DNA from: Riemerella columbina
Lineage (GTDB): Bacteria; Bacteroidota; Bacteroidia; Flavobacteriales; Weeksellaceae
DNA: 64,000 nt
NCBI RefSeq assembly: GCF_030517065.1
Contig: NZ_CP103950.1
Coordinates: 1,798,001-1,862,000, forward strand
Direction: 5' to 3'
Below the pieces are notes generated by a model. It saw nothing but the letters and a program-made list of their open reading frames with translations. It made no database searches and had not been told where the DNA came from. Below are positions 55,888-64,000 of the stretch, piece by piece (the stretch's first letter is position 1; every line of letters starts with the position of its first letter). The translations under genes were made by a program, and so were the position numbers.

Positions 55888-55909
55888 CATTTTCATACGC
55901 CATCTTCAA

Positions 55910-55945
55910 CAAAAAGGCTTTCATCAACTGAAAGCCTTTTTATCT
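55910..55945. terminator. bidirectional terminator between SDR gene and aspS
   Basis: Stem AAAAAGGCTTTC / GAAAGCCTTTTT with a 7-base loop; serves both convergent genes. Confidence 0.9.
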
Positions 55946-55948
55946 TTT

Positions 55949-57697
55949 CTAAGATTTTAATCTGAGGTGAAGTTCCTCTAATTGTTCTGGTGCAATGGTG
56001 CTTGGCGCATCAATCATCACATCTCTACCGCTGTTATTTTTCGGGAAGGCTATATAATCTCTAATCACCTCGTTGCCGTCTAAAATAGCCACCAGCCTAT
56101 CAAAACCGAAAGCCAAACCGCCGTGAGGTGGCGCTCCATATTTAAAGGCATTCATCAAAAATCCGAATTGGGCTTCCGCCTCTTCTTCGGTAAAGCCTAA
56201 CAACTCAAACATTTTGGCTTGCAGCTGTCGGTCATAAATCCGAATAGAACCGCCGCCAATCTCGTTGCCATTAAGCACCAAATCGTATGCATTAGCGCGG
56301 ATTTCGCCTGGGTTAGTATCCAAAAGCGGTAAATCTTCCACCTTTGGCGAGGTAAAAGGATGGTGCATTGCGTGGTAGCGTTGGCTCTCCTCATCCCATT
56401 CTAACAACGGAAAGTCTACCACCCAAAGTGGCGCATATTCATCAGGTTTTCTCAATCCTAACTGGTTCCCCAGCTCCATCCTTAGAGCGGAAAGCTGCGT
56501 TCTTACCGTATTGGTTTTACCTGACATAATGAGCATTAAATCTCCTGGTTTCGCCTCAAAGCGTGCGGCTATCGCTTGTAAATCTTGCTCGCTATAGAAT
56601 TTATTAACCGATGATGTGAGCATGCCATCTTCCTGATATTTAACCCAAACCATTCCTGTGGCACCTATCTGCGGGCGTTTTACCCAATCTATCAGTGCGT
56701 CAATTTGCTTTCTGGTATAGTACGCACAGCCTTCCACATTGATGCCCACCACCAATTCGGCTTCATCAAAAATCTTAAAATCTTTGCCTTTCACGACCTC
56801 GTTAAGCTCCACAAACGCCATCCCAAAGCGGATATCTGGTTTATCGTTACCATATTTTTTCATCGCCTCGGCAAAGGTCATCCTTGGGAAAGCACCAAAT
56901 TCTTTTCCTGTAACTTTTTTGAGGAGGTGTGCCGTCATTCCCTCAAAGACATTCATTATATCTTCTTGCTCCACAAACGCCATTTCGCAGTCTATTTGGG
57001 TAAACTCGGGCTGTCTATCGGCGCGGAGGTCTTCATCTCGGAAACATTTTACAATCTGAAAATATTTATCTAAACCACCCACCATAAGGAGTTGCTTAAA
57101 GGTCTGTGGCGACTGTGGCAAGGCGTAAAACTGTCCCTCGTTCATTCGGCTGGGCACCACAAAATCTCGGGCACCCTCCGGCGTTGATTTGATGAGCACT
57201 GGCGTTTCCACTTCTATAAAACCTTGATTGGAAAGGTAGTTGCGGACTTCCTGCGCCATCTGGCTGCGGAATATCAGTTTGTTTTTAACGGGCGTTCTGC
57301 GGATATCTAAATAGCGGTATTTCATCCTCAGTTCCTCGCCGCCATCGGTTTCATCTTCTATGGTAAACGGCGGAAGCTGAGATTCGTTAAGGATATGCAA
57401 TTGCTCTACCAGCACTTCTATATCGCCTGTCGGAATTTTAGGATTTTTGCTGCTTCTCTCAATCACCGTTCCTGTGACTTGGATGACAAACTCTCGCCCT
57501 AATTTCTTGGCTTTTTCTATCAATTCTTTGGGCGTTCTCTCTTCATCTAATACCAATTGGGTAATGCCGTAGCGGTCCCGAAGGTCTATCCAAATTACAA
57601 AGCCTTTATCTCTAATGGTCTGCACCCAGCCAGAGAGGGTTACCGTTTGGTTCAAATTCTCGAGCGATAATTCGCCGTTAGTATGTGTACGAAACAT
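55949..57697 (-). CDS. aspS: aspartyl-tRNA synthetase
   Basis: Class II synthetase, 582 residues from ATG 57697 ([15 protein letters not shown]); the frame is open 25 codons further without family support. N-terminal OB domain ([20 protein letters not shown]), motif 1/2 regions [20 protein letters not shown] and [20 protein letters not shown], the bacterial GAD insertion, and motif 3 [29 protein letters not shown] box lies on the minus strand at 57736-57729. Confidence 0.97.
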   Translation of the reverse strand: MFRTHTNGELSLENLNQTVTLSGWVQTIRDKGFVIWIDLRDRYGITQLVLDEERTPKELIEKAKKLGREFVIQVTGTVIERSSKNPKIPTGDIEVLVEQLHILNESQLPPFTIEDETDGGEELRMKYRYLDIRRTPVKNKLIFRSQMAQEVRNYLSNQGFIEVETPVLIKSTPEGARDFVVPSRMNEGQFYALPQSPQTFKQLLMVGGLDKYFQIVKCFRDEDLRADRQPEFTQIDCEMAFVEQEDIMNVFEGMTAHLLKKVTGKEFGAFPRMTFAEAMKKYGNDKPDIRFGMAFVELNEVVKGKDFKIFDEAELVVGINVEGCAYYTRKQIDALIDWVKRPQIGATGMVWVKYQEDGMLTSSVNKFYSEQDLQAIAARFEAKPGDLMLIMSGKTNTVRTQLSALRMELGNQLGLRKPDEYAPLWVVDFPLLEWDEESQRYHAMHHPFTSPKVEDLPLLDTNPGEIRANAYDLVLNGNEIGGGSIRIYDRQLQAKMFELLGFTEEEAEAQFGFLMNAFKYGAPPHGGLAFGFDRLVAILDGNEVIRDYIAFPKNNSGRDVMIDAPSTIAPEQLEELHLRLKS

Positions 57698-57842
57698 AGT
57701 CTGTTTTTTATTAAAAAATTGCGCTTGGCAAAGATAAGGAAATTTGTCGTGTTTTTGGTGGCACTTTCGCATTAAACTTTTGCTTCTACCCCTTATAAAA
57801 TTGAGGTTTTTATTTCATTTATGATTATCTTTACCGCCGTTT

Positions 57843-59468
57843 ATGCTATTGCTATTATTAACCATATTTTCTATTTTGCCTATTTTGGTGGGCATAGGGC
57901 TGATGTTGGAGCGCGGCTTCGGGCGTTTATGGTGTGGTGTTTCAGCAGTATTTTTTATGGGCATCATAGGGTTATCCTTGTGCTGGACACTGCTCAGCTT
58001 CTTCATTCCATTAGGAAATTGGGTAGAAATCATCAGCGGTATTTTAGGCTGGATTTTTTTCATTTATTATAAAGGCTACCGGCTATTATGGCGAGCGCTG
58101 AAGGGGCAATGGCTGTTTTTCGGTATCACGCTGATGATCATTTTATTTTTAGGCAGTGGCTTTCCGTTTATTTTTGATCATTTTGGCTATTATGTGCCCA
58201 CCATCCAATGGCTGAGTCAGGTCGGTTTGGTCAAAGGGATTTCTAATTTAGACTTGGTGCTGGGGCAGATGTCTGTGTGGCATATTTTTCAAACGGGGTT
58301 TTCGCATTTTTTAGATCCTTACCTTAGAATTAACTCCGTGGTATTGGTGGGCTACCTCCTCTATATCATCGAAAAGAAAGCTTGGGAGCATTGCCTTTTT
58401 ATCCCCTTTTTATTTTTCTTTATACAGTCGCCAAGTCCTGATTTAATGGTGATTATCGGAGCTTTAATCTTAGTTAATGAAGTGCTTCATAAAAACCCAA
58501 ATACGGCAAATTTATGGTTATTTTCCACCTTTATTTTCGCTCTAAAACCGACCGCATTATGGCTGCCGATTATGGTCGCGCTCTACACTTTATACTTTAA
58601 TGCCCAACTCGGTTGGAAGCACTTGGGCTGCGCACTTGTTTTGGGCATTTTCTTTTTTAAAAATATCTGGTGCTTCGGCTACCCTATTTTCCCTGTGCAA
58701 GTGATGGATTTTAATGTACCGTGGAAGCCCAACGCCTTATTATTAAAGGAATCTTCGGAAATTGCCATTCTCAAAACTTATGATTTTCAGTATACTTATC
58801 AAGAAATACAGCATTTTAGTGTTTGGGAATACCTCAAAAATTGGCTCACTTTAGAGGGCATCAAAGGGAAAATCAACGGCTTGTTTGTGCTTTGTCTTCT
58901 CGCTTTATGTCTCCTTGCTGGGGTTAAAAAATCAAAACTAATCGCCATTATTGTAGGTTCTATTTTGGTCAAAAGTGTCTTGGTTTTAGCGTTCTCTGCG
59001 CAATATCGTTTCTTTTTAGAAGTCTTTTTTGTCGGTTTTTTATTATTGATGCAGCCGTGGCTCACCAAGAAACGCAGTCTATTGGGTTTTGCCTTGATGT
59101 CAGGGCTTATTTTACCTTTGTTTTGCTTTCCAAAATTACTTTCTAATGCCGTACCCAGTTTTAGTGTGGGCGCCTTTATCGGGCGAACGCAAACTTCTCA
59201 AATTCTCTGCCCCAGCGTTTACCAAAGCACCGACTATCAAAGCTTTACCTTAGGAAATTTATCTTTTAATACGCCAAAACACTACCCTTTTTCCTACCAA
59301 ACGCCACTGCCTTCCATCTCTCCAGATGCTTTGGATGACTACCTTTCGGCAGGAATTTTTCCTCAAAAACAAGACTCGCTTTTAAAACAAGGCTTCATCT
59401 GGAAACCGCTATCCACCGAGGAAAAACAACAGCTAAAAGCCATTATCTCGGAAATCCAGAAGCCCTAA
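57843..59468 (+). CDS. LIC_10190-like membrane protein
   Basis: 541-residue polytopic membrane protein with about 12 hydrophobic helices (first LLLLLTIFSILPILVGIGLM). It resembles LIC_10190-family proteins, which look like glycosyltransferase-type membrane enzymes of unknown substrate: FDHFGYYVPTIQWLSQVGLV in the first large loop and NSVVLVGYLLYIIEK. The C-terminal 100 residues are soluble and lie outside or in the periplasm. Divergent from aspS. Confidence 0.72.
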   Translation: MLLLLLTIFSILPILVGIGLMLERGFGRLWCGVSAVFFMGIIGLSLCWTLLSFFIPLGNWVEIISGILGWIFFIYYKGYRLLWRALKGQWLFFGITLMIILFLGSGFPFIFDHFGYYVPTIQWLSQVGLVKGISNLDLVLGQMSVWHIFQTGFSHFLDPYLRINSVVLVGYLLYIIEKKAWEHCLFIPFLFFFIQSPSPDLMVIIGALILVNEVLHKNPNTANLWLFSTFIFALKPTALWLPIMVALYTLYFNAQLGWKHLGCALVLGIFFFKNIWCFGYPIFPVQVMDFNVPWKPNALLLKESSEIAILKTYDFQYTYQEIQHFSVWEYLKNWLTLEGIKGKINGLFVLCLLALCLLAGVKKSKLIAIIVGSILVKSVLVLAFSAQYRFFLEVFFVGFLLLMQPWLTKKRSLLGFALMSGLILPLFCFPKLLSNAVPSFSVGAFIGRTQTSQILCPSVYQSTDYQSFTLGNLSFNTPKHYPFSYQTPLPSISPDALDDYLSAGIFPQKQDSLLKQGFIWKPLSTEEKQQLKAIISEIQKP

Positions 59469-59533
59469 TTGGCTGTTAAAAATCAACCTGACACTCTATT
59501 TTTTTATCCCACCAAAACGCGTAAATTTGCAGT

Positions 59534-60598
59534 ATGCATAATCAATTAGGACATTTACTCTCCCTAACCACTTTTGGCGAAAGCCATGGCGCGGCTTATG
59601 GCGGCATCATCAACAATTTTCCTGCGGGTATCACCATCGATTTAGAAGCGGTACAACATCAGTTAGACCGCAGAAAACCAGGACAGTCCGCCATTGTAAC
59701 CCAGCGCAAGGAGAGCGATACCGTTCGTTTTCTCTCAGGGATTTTTGAGGGCAAAACCACAGGAACGCCCATTGGATTTATCATTGAAAACGAAAACCAA
59801 CGGAGCAAAGATTACGACCATTTAGCCCAAGCCTACCGCCCCAGCCACGCCGATTTTACCTATGATAAAAAATTTGGCTTTCGTGATTATAGAGGCGGCG
59901 GCAAGTCTTCCGCACGAGAAACCATCAATTGGGTTGCTGCAGGGGCTTTAGCTAAATTTATCCTCCCTAAGGAAGTACAAATCCACGCGTATGTGTCCTC
60001 CGTGGGCGATATTTTTTGCGAAAAACCTTATCAAGATTTAGATTTTTCTAAAATTGATGATAATATTGTGCGTTGCCCCGATGAAACCACCGCCCAGAAG
60101 ATGATAGAGCGCATAAAAGCCATTAAAAAAGAGGGCAATACCATCGGTGGTACCATCACTTGCGTGGTTAAAAATCTGCCAGTGGGTATAGGCGAGCCCG
60201 TTTTTGGAAAACTCCAAGCTGAATTAGCCCACGCGATGCTCAACATCAACGCTGCTAAAGGCTTTGAGTACGGCTCTGGCTTCTGTGGTGCCAAAATGAC
60301 AGGACAGGAACACAACGATTTATTCAACCCTGATTTTACCACCAAAACCAACCTCTCTGGTGGTATCCAAGGCGGTATTTCTAACGGTATGGATGTTTAT
60401 TTTCGGGTTGCTTTTAAACCTATTGCCACCATCCTCAGACCTCAAGAAAGTGTAGACCAGCACGGCAATTCCGTGATTGTGGAGGGCAAAGGCAGACACG
60501 ATCCTTGCGTGCTCCCCAGAGCGGTTCCTATCGTGGAAAACCTTACCGCATTTATATTAGCCGATTTATTTTTAATTAACAAAACCAGAAAATTATGA
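59534..60598 (+). CDS. aroC: chorismate synthase
   Basis: Last step of the shikimate pathway, making chorismate from EPSP with reduced FMN. 354 residues. Signatures: [20 protein letters not shown] (site 1), [20 protein letters not shown] (site 2), and [11 protein letters not shown] with [16 protein letters not shown] (site 3). A TAAATTTG box lies at 59522-59529, very close to the start. Its stop overlaps the next gene by ATGA. Confidence 0.97.
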   Translation: MHNQLGHLLSLTTFGESHGAAYGGIINNFPAGITIDLEAVQHQLDRRKPGQSAIVTQRKESDTVRFLSGIFEGKTTGTPIGFIIENENQRSKDYDHLAQAYRPSHADFTYDKKFGFRDYRGGGKSSARETINWVAAGALAKFILPKEVQIHAYVSSVGDIFCEKPYQDLDFSKIDDNIVRCPDETTAQKMIERIKAIKKEGNTIGGTITCVVKNLPVGIGEPVFGKLQAELAHAMLNINAAKGFEYGSGFCGAKMTGQEHNDLFNPDFTTKTNLSGGIQGGISNGMDVYFRVAFKPIATILRPQESVDQHGNSVIVEGKGRHDPCVLPRAVPIVENLTAFILADLFLINKTRKL

Positions 60599-61161
60599 TA
60601 GAAAAATATTGGAACCAAGCTGTTTCTTTTGAAACTTACCTGAAAGACACTGAAGAAAAAATCACAAACCCGCAAACGGAAGAAGACCGCCAGCAAAAGC
60701 CTTATTATGAGTTAGGGCTGCAGCGGATGAACCGAATGCTTAAAGTTTATAAACCAGCACCTGAGGATTTAAAAACATTAGAAGAGAAAAATTTCAAAGG
60801 TAAAATCCTCATCATTTCCGAGGGTTGGTGTGGAGATGCCAGCCAGTCTGTACCTGTTTTAGCCGAGTTTTTTAAAGGCAGAAATGAACTTCGGATTTTC
60901 TACAGAGATAGCGATACCACGCTGATAGATCAATTTTTAACCAACGGCGGCAGGTCTATTCCTAAGGTTTTAATTTTAGATGAAAACGACCAAGTGGTGA
61001 ATACTTGGGGGCCTCGCCCTGCCCATGGCACAGCGCTGTTTCATCGCTATAAAGCCAATCCTGAAGAATATCCTAAAGACCAGTTTTATAACGATTTACA
61101 AGTATATTACGCCAAAAATAGAGGCAAAGATACCATTAAAGAAATTTTGGATTTGTTATAA
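60595..61161 (+). CDS. thioredoxin-fold protein, single-Cys motif
   Basis: 188-residue cytosolic protein. The redox-type motif is [20 protein letters not shown], with one Cys where thioredoxin has CxxC, plus the cis-Pro region [17 protein letters not shown]. No signal peptide. Translationally coupled to aroC. The WCGDA motif defines a widespread bacterial family of unknown role; a disulfide reductase is unlikely with only one Cys. Confidence 0.85.
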   Translation: MIEKYWNQAVSFETYLKDTEEKITNPQTEEDRQQKPYYELGLQRMNRMLKVYKPAPEDLKTLEEKNFKGKILIISEGWCGDASQSVPVLAEFFKGRNELRIFYRDSDTTLIDQFLTNGGRSIPKVLILDENDQVVNTWGPRPAHGTALFHRYKANPEEYPKDQFYNDLQVYYAKNRGKDTIKEILDLL

Positions 61162-61203
61162 ACCCAACCTCATCATTATTACCATAAAAAAACGAAAAAA
61201 CAG

Positions 61204-61761
61204 ATGAATTTTCTTAAAAAAAATACCCTTTTTCTCATCTTAACAGGCTTATTGTTAGCAGTTTTCTTATTTCCAAAGTTTGGGGATTTCGTGCGCAGCC
61301 AGTTATTGATGAAACCGAGCATTGAGAAATTAAAAAACGACATTAAGCTCTCTGATGAGGATTACGACATCACGCTGAAAGGCATCAATGTTCCTGATGC
61401 GAATCTTAAAGATTTTAAAAACCAAGTGGTGTTTCTCAACTTTTGGGGCAGTTGGTGTCCGCCGTGTCGCGCGGAATGGGGCTCCATCCAAAAACTTTAT
61501 GACCAACAAAAAAACAACGCTGCCTTTATCCTCATCGCGATGCAAGATGAGGAAGAAAGCGTAAAGAAATTTTTGGCAGAAAACCATTATACTGCGCCCG
61601 TTTACATCGCTCAGAGCCCCATTTCGGAGAAGTTGCTGCCCAAAGTCTTTCCCACCACTTTCATCATTGACAAAATGGGATACATCGCTCAGAAAGATGA
61701 TGGTGCCAATGATTGGAATGCCGAAGCGGTGCATCAGCTCATCACCAGCTTGGCGCCATAA
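61204..61761 (+). CDS. TlpA-like thiol-disulfide reductase, membrane-anchored
   Basis: 185 residues with an N-terminal membrane helix (TLFLILTGLLLAVFLFPKFG) and a periplasmic thioredoxin domain: VVFLNFWGSWCPPCRAEWGS (CxxC), cis-Pro in LLPKVFPTTFIIDKMG. Likely keeps periplasmic cysteines reduced, for example for cytochrome c assembly. Confidence 0.9.
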   Translation: MNFLKKNTLFLILTGLLLAVFLFPKFGDFVRSQLLMKPSIEKLKNDIKLSDEDYDITLKGINVPDANLKDFKNQVVFLNFWGSWCPPCRAEWGSIQKLYDQQKNNAAFILIAMQDEEESVKKFLAENHYTAPVYIAQSPISEKLLPKVFPTTFIIDKMGYIAQKDDGANDWNAEAVHQLITSLAP

Positions 61762-61818
61762 TTTTTTTGGAATAGATTTTGCAAAATGGGCTTTGTAACC
61801 AATCAAATAGAAAAAACA

Positions 61819-62148
61819 ATGGCATCTAAATTCACATTATTTAAAGAAGTAGTAAAACACAGAGGATTTATCGGCAAGCTGCCCACGCTGGTAAGAATGG
61901 TAAAAGCCATTATGAAAAAACAATACAAACCAAAAACCAAAAATATTTTGGTTCCTGCGCTGGTCGTGGCGTACATCATCTCGCCGATAGATATTCTACC
62001 CGACTGGATTCCCGTGATTGGGGCATTAGATGATATTGCGCTGATTGCCTTGGCTATGCCGATGCTGATGGAGGAACTCCACGCTTATTCGGAATGGGAG
62101 GAGCGCCAAAGAAACATTAAAACCATAGATGCCGAGGTGGTCTCATAA
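61819..62148 (+). CDS. YkvA-family protein (DUF1232)
   Basis: 109 residues from ATG 61819 (MASKFTLFKEVVKH). The DUF1232 core is VVAYIISPIDILPDWIPVIG followed by ALDDIALIALAM: a hydrophobic hairpin with the P-I-D-I-L-P-D motif. Membrane-associated, function unknown. The open frame starts 11 codons earlier without support. Confidence 0.88.
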   Translation: MASKFTLFKEVVKHRGFIGKLPTLVRMVKAIMKKQYKPKTKNILVPALVVAYIISPIDILPDWIPVIGALDDIALIALAMPMLMEELHAYSEWEERQRNIKTIDAEVVS

Positions 62149-62171
62149 CCCTAAACGGCATTTTTACCGAT

Positions 62172-62222
62172 AAAAACCTCTTTTAAGATTTTGAGTTTCA
62201 ATTTTTTAAGAGAGGTTTTTTA
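62172..62222 (+). terminator. terminator after the YkvA gene
   Basis: Stem AAAACCTCTTTTAA / TTAAGAGAGGTTTT (one mismatch), then a T run. Confidence 0.8.
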
Positions 62223-62331
62223 TTGACAGTTATCAACATTCATCAAAACTTAATTGCTTGCTATATATCAACACCTTACAATATTTTTACACGATTTTTT
62301 AACATTCGTTTTTTCTCTACTTTAAAAGGGT

Positions 62332-62339
62332 TATCTTTG
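62332..62339 (+). promoter_or_regulatory. -7 box of dnaB
   Basis: TATCTTTG 4 bases before ATG 62344, so the leader would be very short or absent. TTATCAACA (62230-62238) and ATATCAACA (62265-62273) upstream resemble DnaA boxes with one or two mismatches. Confidence 0.5.
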
Positions 62340-62343
62340 CTGT

Positions 62344-63921
62344 ATGGTACAGAGAGAAACATCATCATTAAATAACGATAATTTAGTTCAGCAACTTTCT
62401 ATTTCTCAGGGCAAAATGCCCCCTAACGCCGTAGATTTGGAGCGGTTGGTTATCGGTTCTTTTCTCATCGATAAGAAGGCGTTAGATGATACTTACGACC
62501 TCTTGGTTCCTGATGTGTTCTACGATCCCAGACATCAGGAAATTTATAGAGCCATCATCCAACTATTTTCGGAGAATAAACCGATAGATATGATGACGGT
62601 GATCCAAGAGCTCAAGCGCCAAGAGAAACTCAACTTGGCAGGTGGCGATGCTTATATCATTGACCTCACCACCACGGTCAGCTCTTCGGCACACATAGAA
62701 TACCACGCGCGCGTGATTTTAGAAAAGTACATTTTAAGGCGCCTTATCAGCGTATCGGCAGGGGTTATTGACAATTCTTACAAAGAATCTACCGATGTTT
62801 TTGAACTTTTGGACCGCGCCGAACAAGAATTTTTTGATATTACCAACGGAACGATAAAAAAAGGCTTTGATACCGCCAGCGCTTTGGTGAGTGAGGCGAT
62901 AGAGAAAATAAAATCTCTAAAGGATAAAGAAGGACTTTCGGGTATTCCTTCTGGATTTTCGCTTTTGGATAAAGAAACGGGAGGCTGGCAAAACTCAGAC
63001 CTCATCATCATTGCGGCGCGTCCAGGTATGGGTAAAACCGCATTTATCCTCTCTATGGCGAGAAATATTGCCGTGGCACAACAAACGCCCATTGCCGTAT
63101 TCTCGTTAGAGATGGCTTCTATACAACTCATTACCAGAATGATATCTTCCGAAACGGGGATTTCTTCCGAAAAATTGAGAAAAGGACAAATGACCGATGA
63201 TGAGTGGCAACGCCTCTTTAATAATGTTGCCGCGTTGGAGAATGCACCGCTCTTCATCGATGAAACCCCCGCCCTCTCCATTTTTGATTTTAGAGCCAAA
63301 GCACGGCGTTTGGTGATGCAGCACGGCGTTAAAATCATTATGGTGGATTACCTCCAGCTGATGACCGCCAGCTCAGGGAAAGGTGGTACCAGAGAGCAAG
63401 AAATTTCCACCATCTCCCGTTCATTAAAAGCCATTGCGAAGGAATTAAACATTCCGATTATTGCCTTGTCTCAGCTTTCCAGAACGGTGGAAACACGCCC
63501 CAACAAACGCCCCCAGTTGTCGGATTTAAGGGAATCTGGCGCCATAGAGCAAGATGCGGATATTGTGTCCTTTATCTTCCGTCCTGAGTATTATAAAATT
63601 GAATTTTGGGATAATGATGAAGAAGAACCAAAAACATCAACCACCAACCAAGCCGAGATTATCCTCGCAAAACACCGTAATGGTGCTACTGGCGAAGTGC
63701 GGCTTTCGTTCCAAAAAGAAATTGCCAAATTTGGAGATTTGGATACCTCGTTGAGTTTCTCGGATTTTAACAATACGACTAACCATACCCCGAGTGGTTT
63801 TGGGATGATTAAAACTTCCATCAACCCTAATGATGCCTTTGGAGTGCCTGCCAATCCGCAGGTGATGGGCTCCGCAATGAATGATGAATCCCTCGATTCG
63901 GATGAGGAAATGCCGTTCTAA
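62344..63921 (+). CDS. dnaB: replicative DNA helicase DnaB
   Basis: Hexameric replication-fork helicase, 525 residues. N-terminal domain PPNAVDLERLVIGSFLIDKK, RecA-type core with Walker A LIIIAARPGMGKTAFILSMA (about residue 225), Walker B VKIIMVDYLQLMTASSG, arginine-finger region EISTISRSLKAIAKELNIPI. The C-terminal 60 residues are an acidic variable tail. No intein. Confidence 0.97.
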   Translation: MVQRETSSLNNDNLVQQLSISQGKMPPNAVDLERLVIGSFLIDKKALDDTYDLLVPDVFYDPRHQEIYRAIIQLFSENKPIDMMTVIQELKRQEKLNLAGGDAYIIDLTTTVSSSAHIEYHARVILEKYILRRLISVSAGVIDNSYKESTDVFELLDRAEQEFFDITNGTIKKGFDTASALVSEAIEKIKSLKDKEGLSGIPSGFSLLDKETGGWQNSDLIIIAARPGMGKTAFILSMARNIAVAQQTPIAVFSLEMASIQLITRMISSETGISSEKLRKGQMTDDEWQRLFNNVAALENAPLFIDETPALSIFDFRAKARRLVMQHGVKIIMVDYLQLMTASSGKGGTREQEISTISRSLKAIAKELNIPIIALSQLSRTVETRPNKRPQLSDLRESGAIEQDADIVSFIFRPEYYKIEFWDNDEEEPKTSTTNQAEIILAKHRNGATGEVRLSFQKEIAKFGDLDTSLSFSDFNNTTNHTPSGFGMIKTSINPNDAFGVPANPQVMGSAMNDESLDSDEEMPF

Positions 63922-64000
63922 ATGAAGATTGATATTTATACCGATGGCGCTTGTAGTGGCAACCCTGGCAAAGGTGGCTACGGTGTGCTGATGCGCGTTG
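63922..64000 (+). CDS. rnhA: ribonuclease HI, 5' part
   Basis: ATG directly after the dnaB stop opens MKIDIYTDGACSGNPGKGGY, then GVLMRV to the window end: the first beta-strand and catalytic Asp (YTDGACSGNP) of RNase H1. Truncated by the right edge. Confidence 0.92.
   Translation, partial: MKIDIYTDGACSGNPGKGGYGVLMRV

Overview
This window comes from a low-GC flavobacterium (phylum Bacteroidota), most likely a member of the Weeksellaceae (the Chryseobacterium/Riemerella group). The evidence is the Bacteroidota promoter signature (TTTG, then about 20 bases, then TAnnTTTG) before many genes, GLPGLI-family secreted proteins, a type IX secretion (T9SS) sorting domain and a T9SS plug protein, a long NusB beside DUF1573 and YajC, and an IPExxxVDY-type protein between rnc and pyk. 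No rRNA, tRNA, CRISPR array, insertion sequence or prophage was seen. The genus is inferred from gene content only.

Layout. 1-4.7 kb: the start of a capsule/exopolysaccharide operon on the minus strand (CapD-like dehydratase, Wza-like lipoprotein, Wzc-like kinase cut by the left edge). 4.8-10.3 kb: recX, glyA, a DUF72 protein, a CPA1 antiporter and a Bcr/CflA exporter. 10.4-12.7 kb: hutG-like hydrolase and an aldehyde dehydrogenase. 12.7-16.9 kb: acpP-fabF-rnc-IPExxxVDY-pyk. 17.1-21 kb: folE and cysS, with lnt convergent to cysS. 21-24.2 kb: an accessory stretch with a two-copy structured repeat, a VanZ-like gene, an unrecognised coiled-coil gene preceded by a strikingly regular 21-bp TTCCG array, and a nonsense-mutated membrane gene coupled to a small XRE regulator. 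24.3-30.2 kb: a Pif1-like helicase, a YihY protein, a gamma-carbonic anhydrase, NifU and ferrochelatase.

30.3-37.7 kb: a glycerophosphodiester/glycerol-3-phosphate module. glpD, glpT, glpQ and a phosphate-selective-type porin are co-oriented, with a divergent DeoR-type regulator and then a Crp/Fnr-like gene. A porin, a secreted phosphodiesterase, a transporter and a dehydrogenase together would carry glycerophosphodiesters from outside the cell to dihydroxyacetone phosphate. 37.8-41.2 kb: a frameshifted giant surface protein and a small companion. 41.3-44.7 kb: rpsL-rpsG-fusA-rpsJ, closed by a terminator straight after rpsJ.

44.9-50.6 kb: a GLPGLI gene cluster in visible decay. It holds two intact genes, one frameshifted gene, one with an internal stop, one truncated copy and a 3'-end remnant. 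A promoter-bearing segment of roughly 245 bp is duplicated here, and the second copy now stands before a T9SS-sorted GLUG-repeat protein. 50.7-64 kb: T9SS plug protein, nusB, DUF1573, yajC, a split ThrE exporter, an SDR, aspS (minus), a LIC_10190-like membrane protein, aroC, two thioredoxin-fold genes, a YkvA protein, dnaB and the first codons of rnhA.

The most interesting signals are (1) the 21-bp-phased TTCCG array at about 23.1-23.3 kb, (2) the two-copy structured element at 21.1-21.6 kb whose stems differ in sequence but stay complementary, (3) the broken and duplicated GLPGLI/T9SS region with a shared TAnnTTCG promoter variant, and (4) the 10-bp-spaced direct repeats in the glp divergent promoter.
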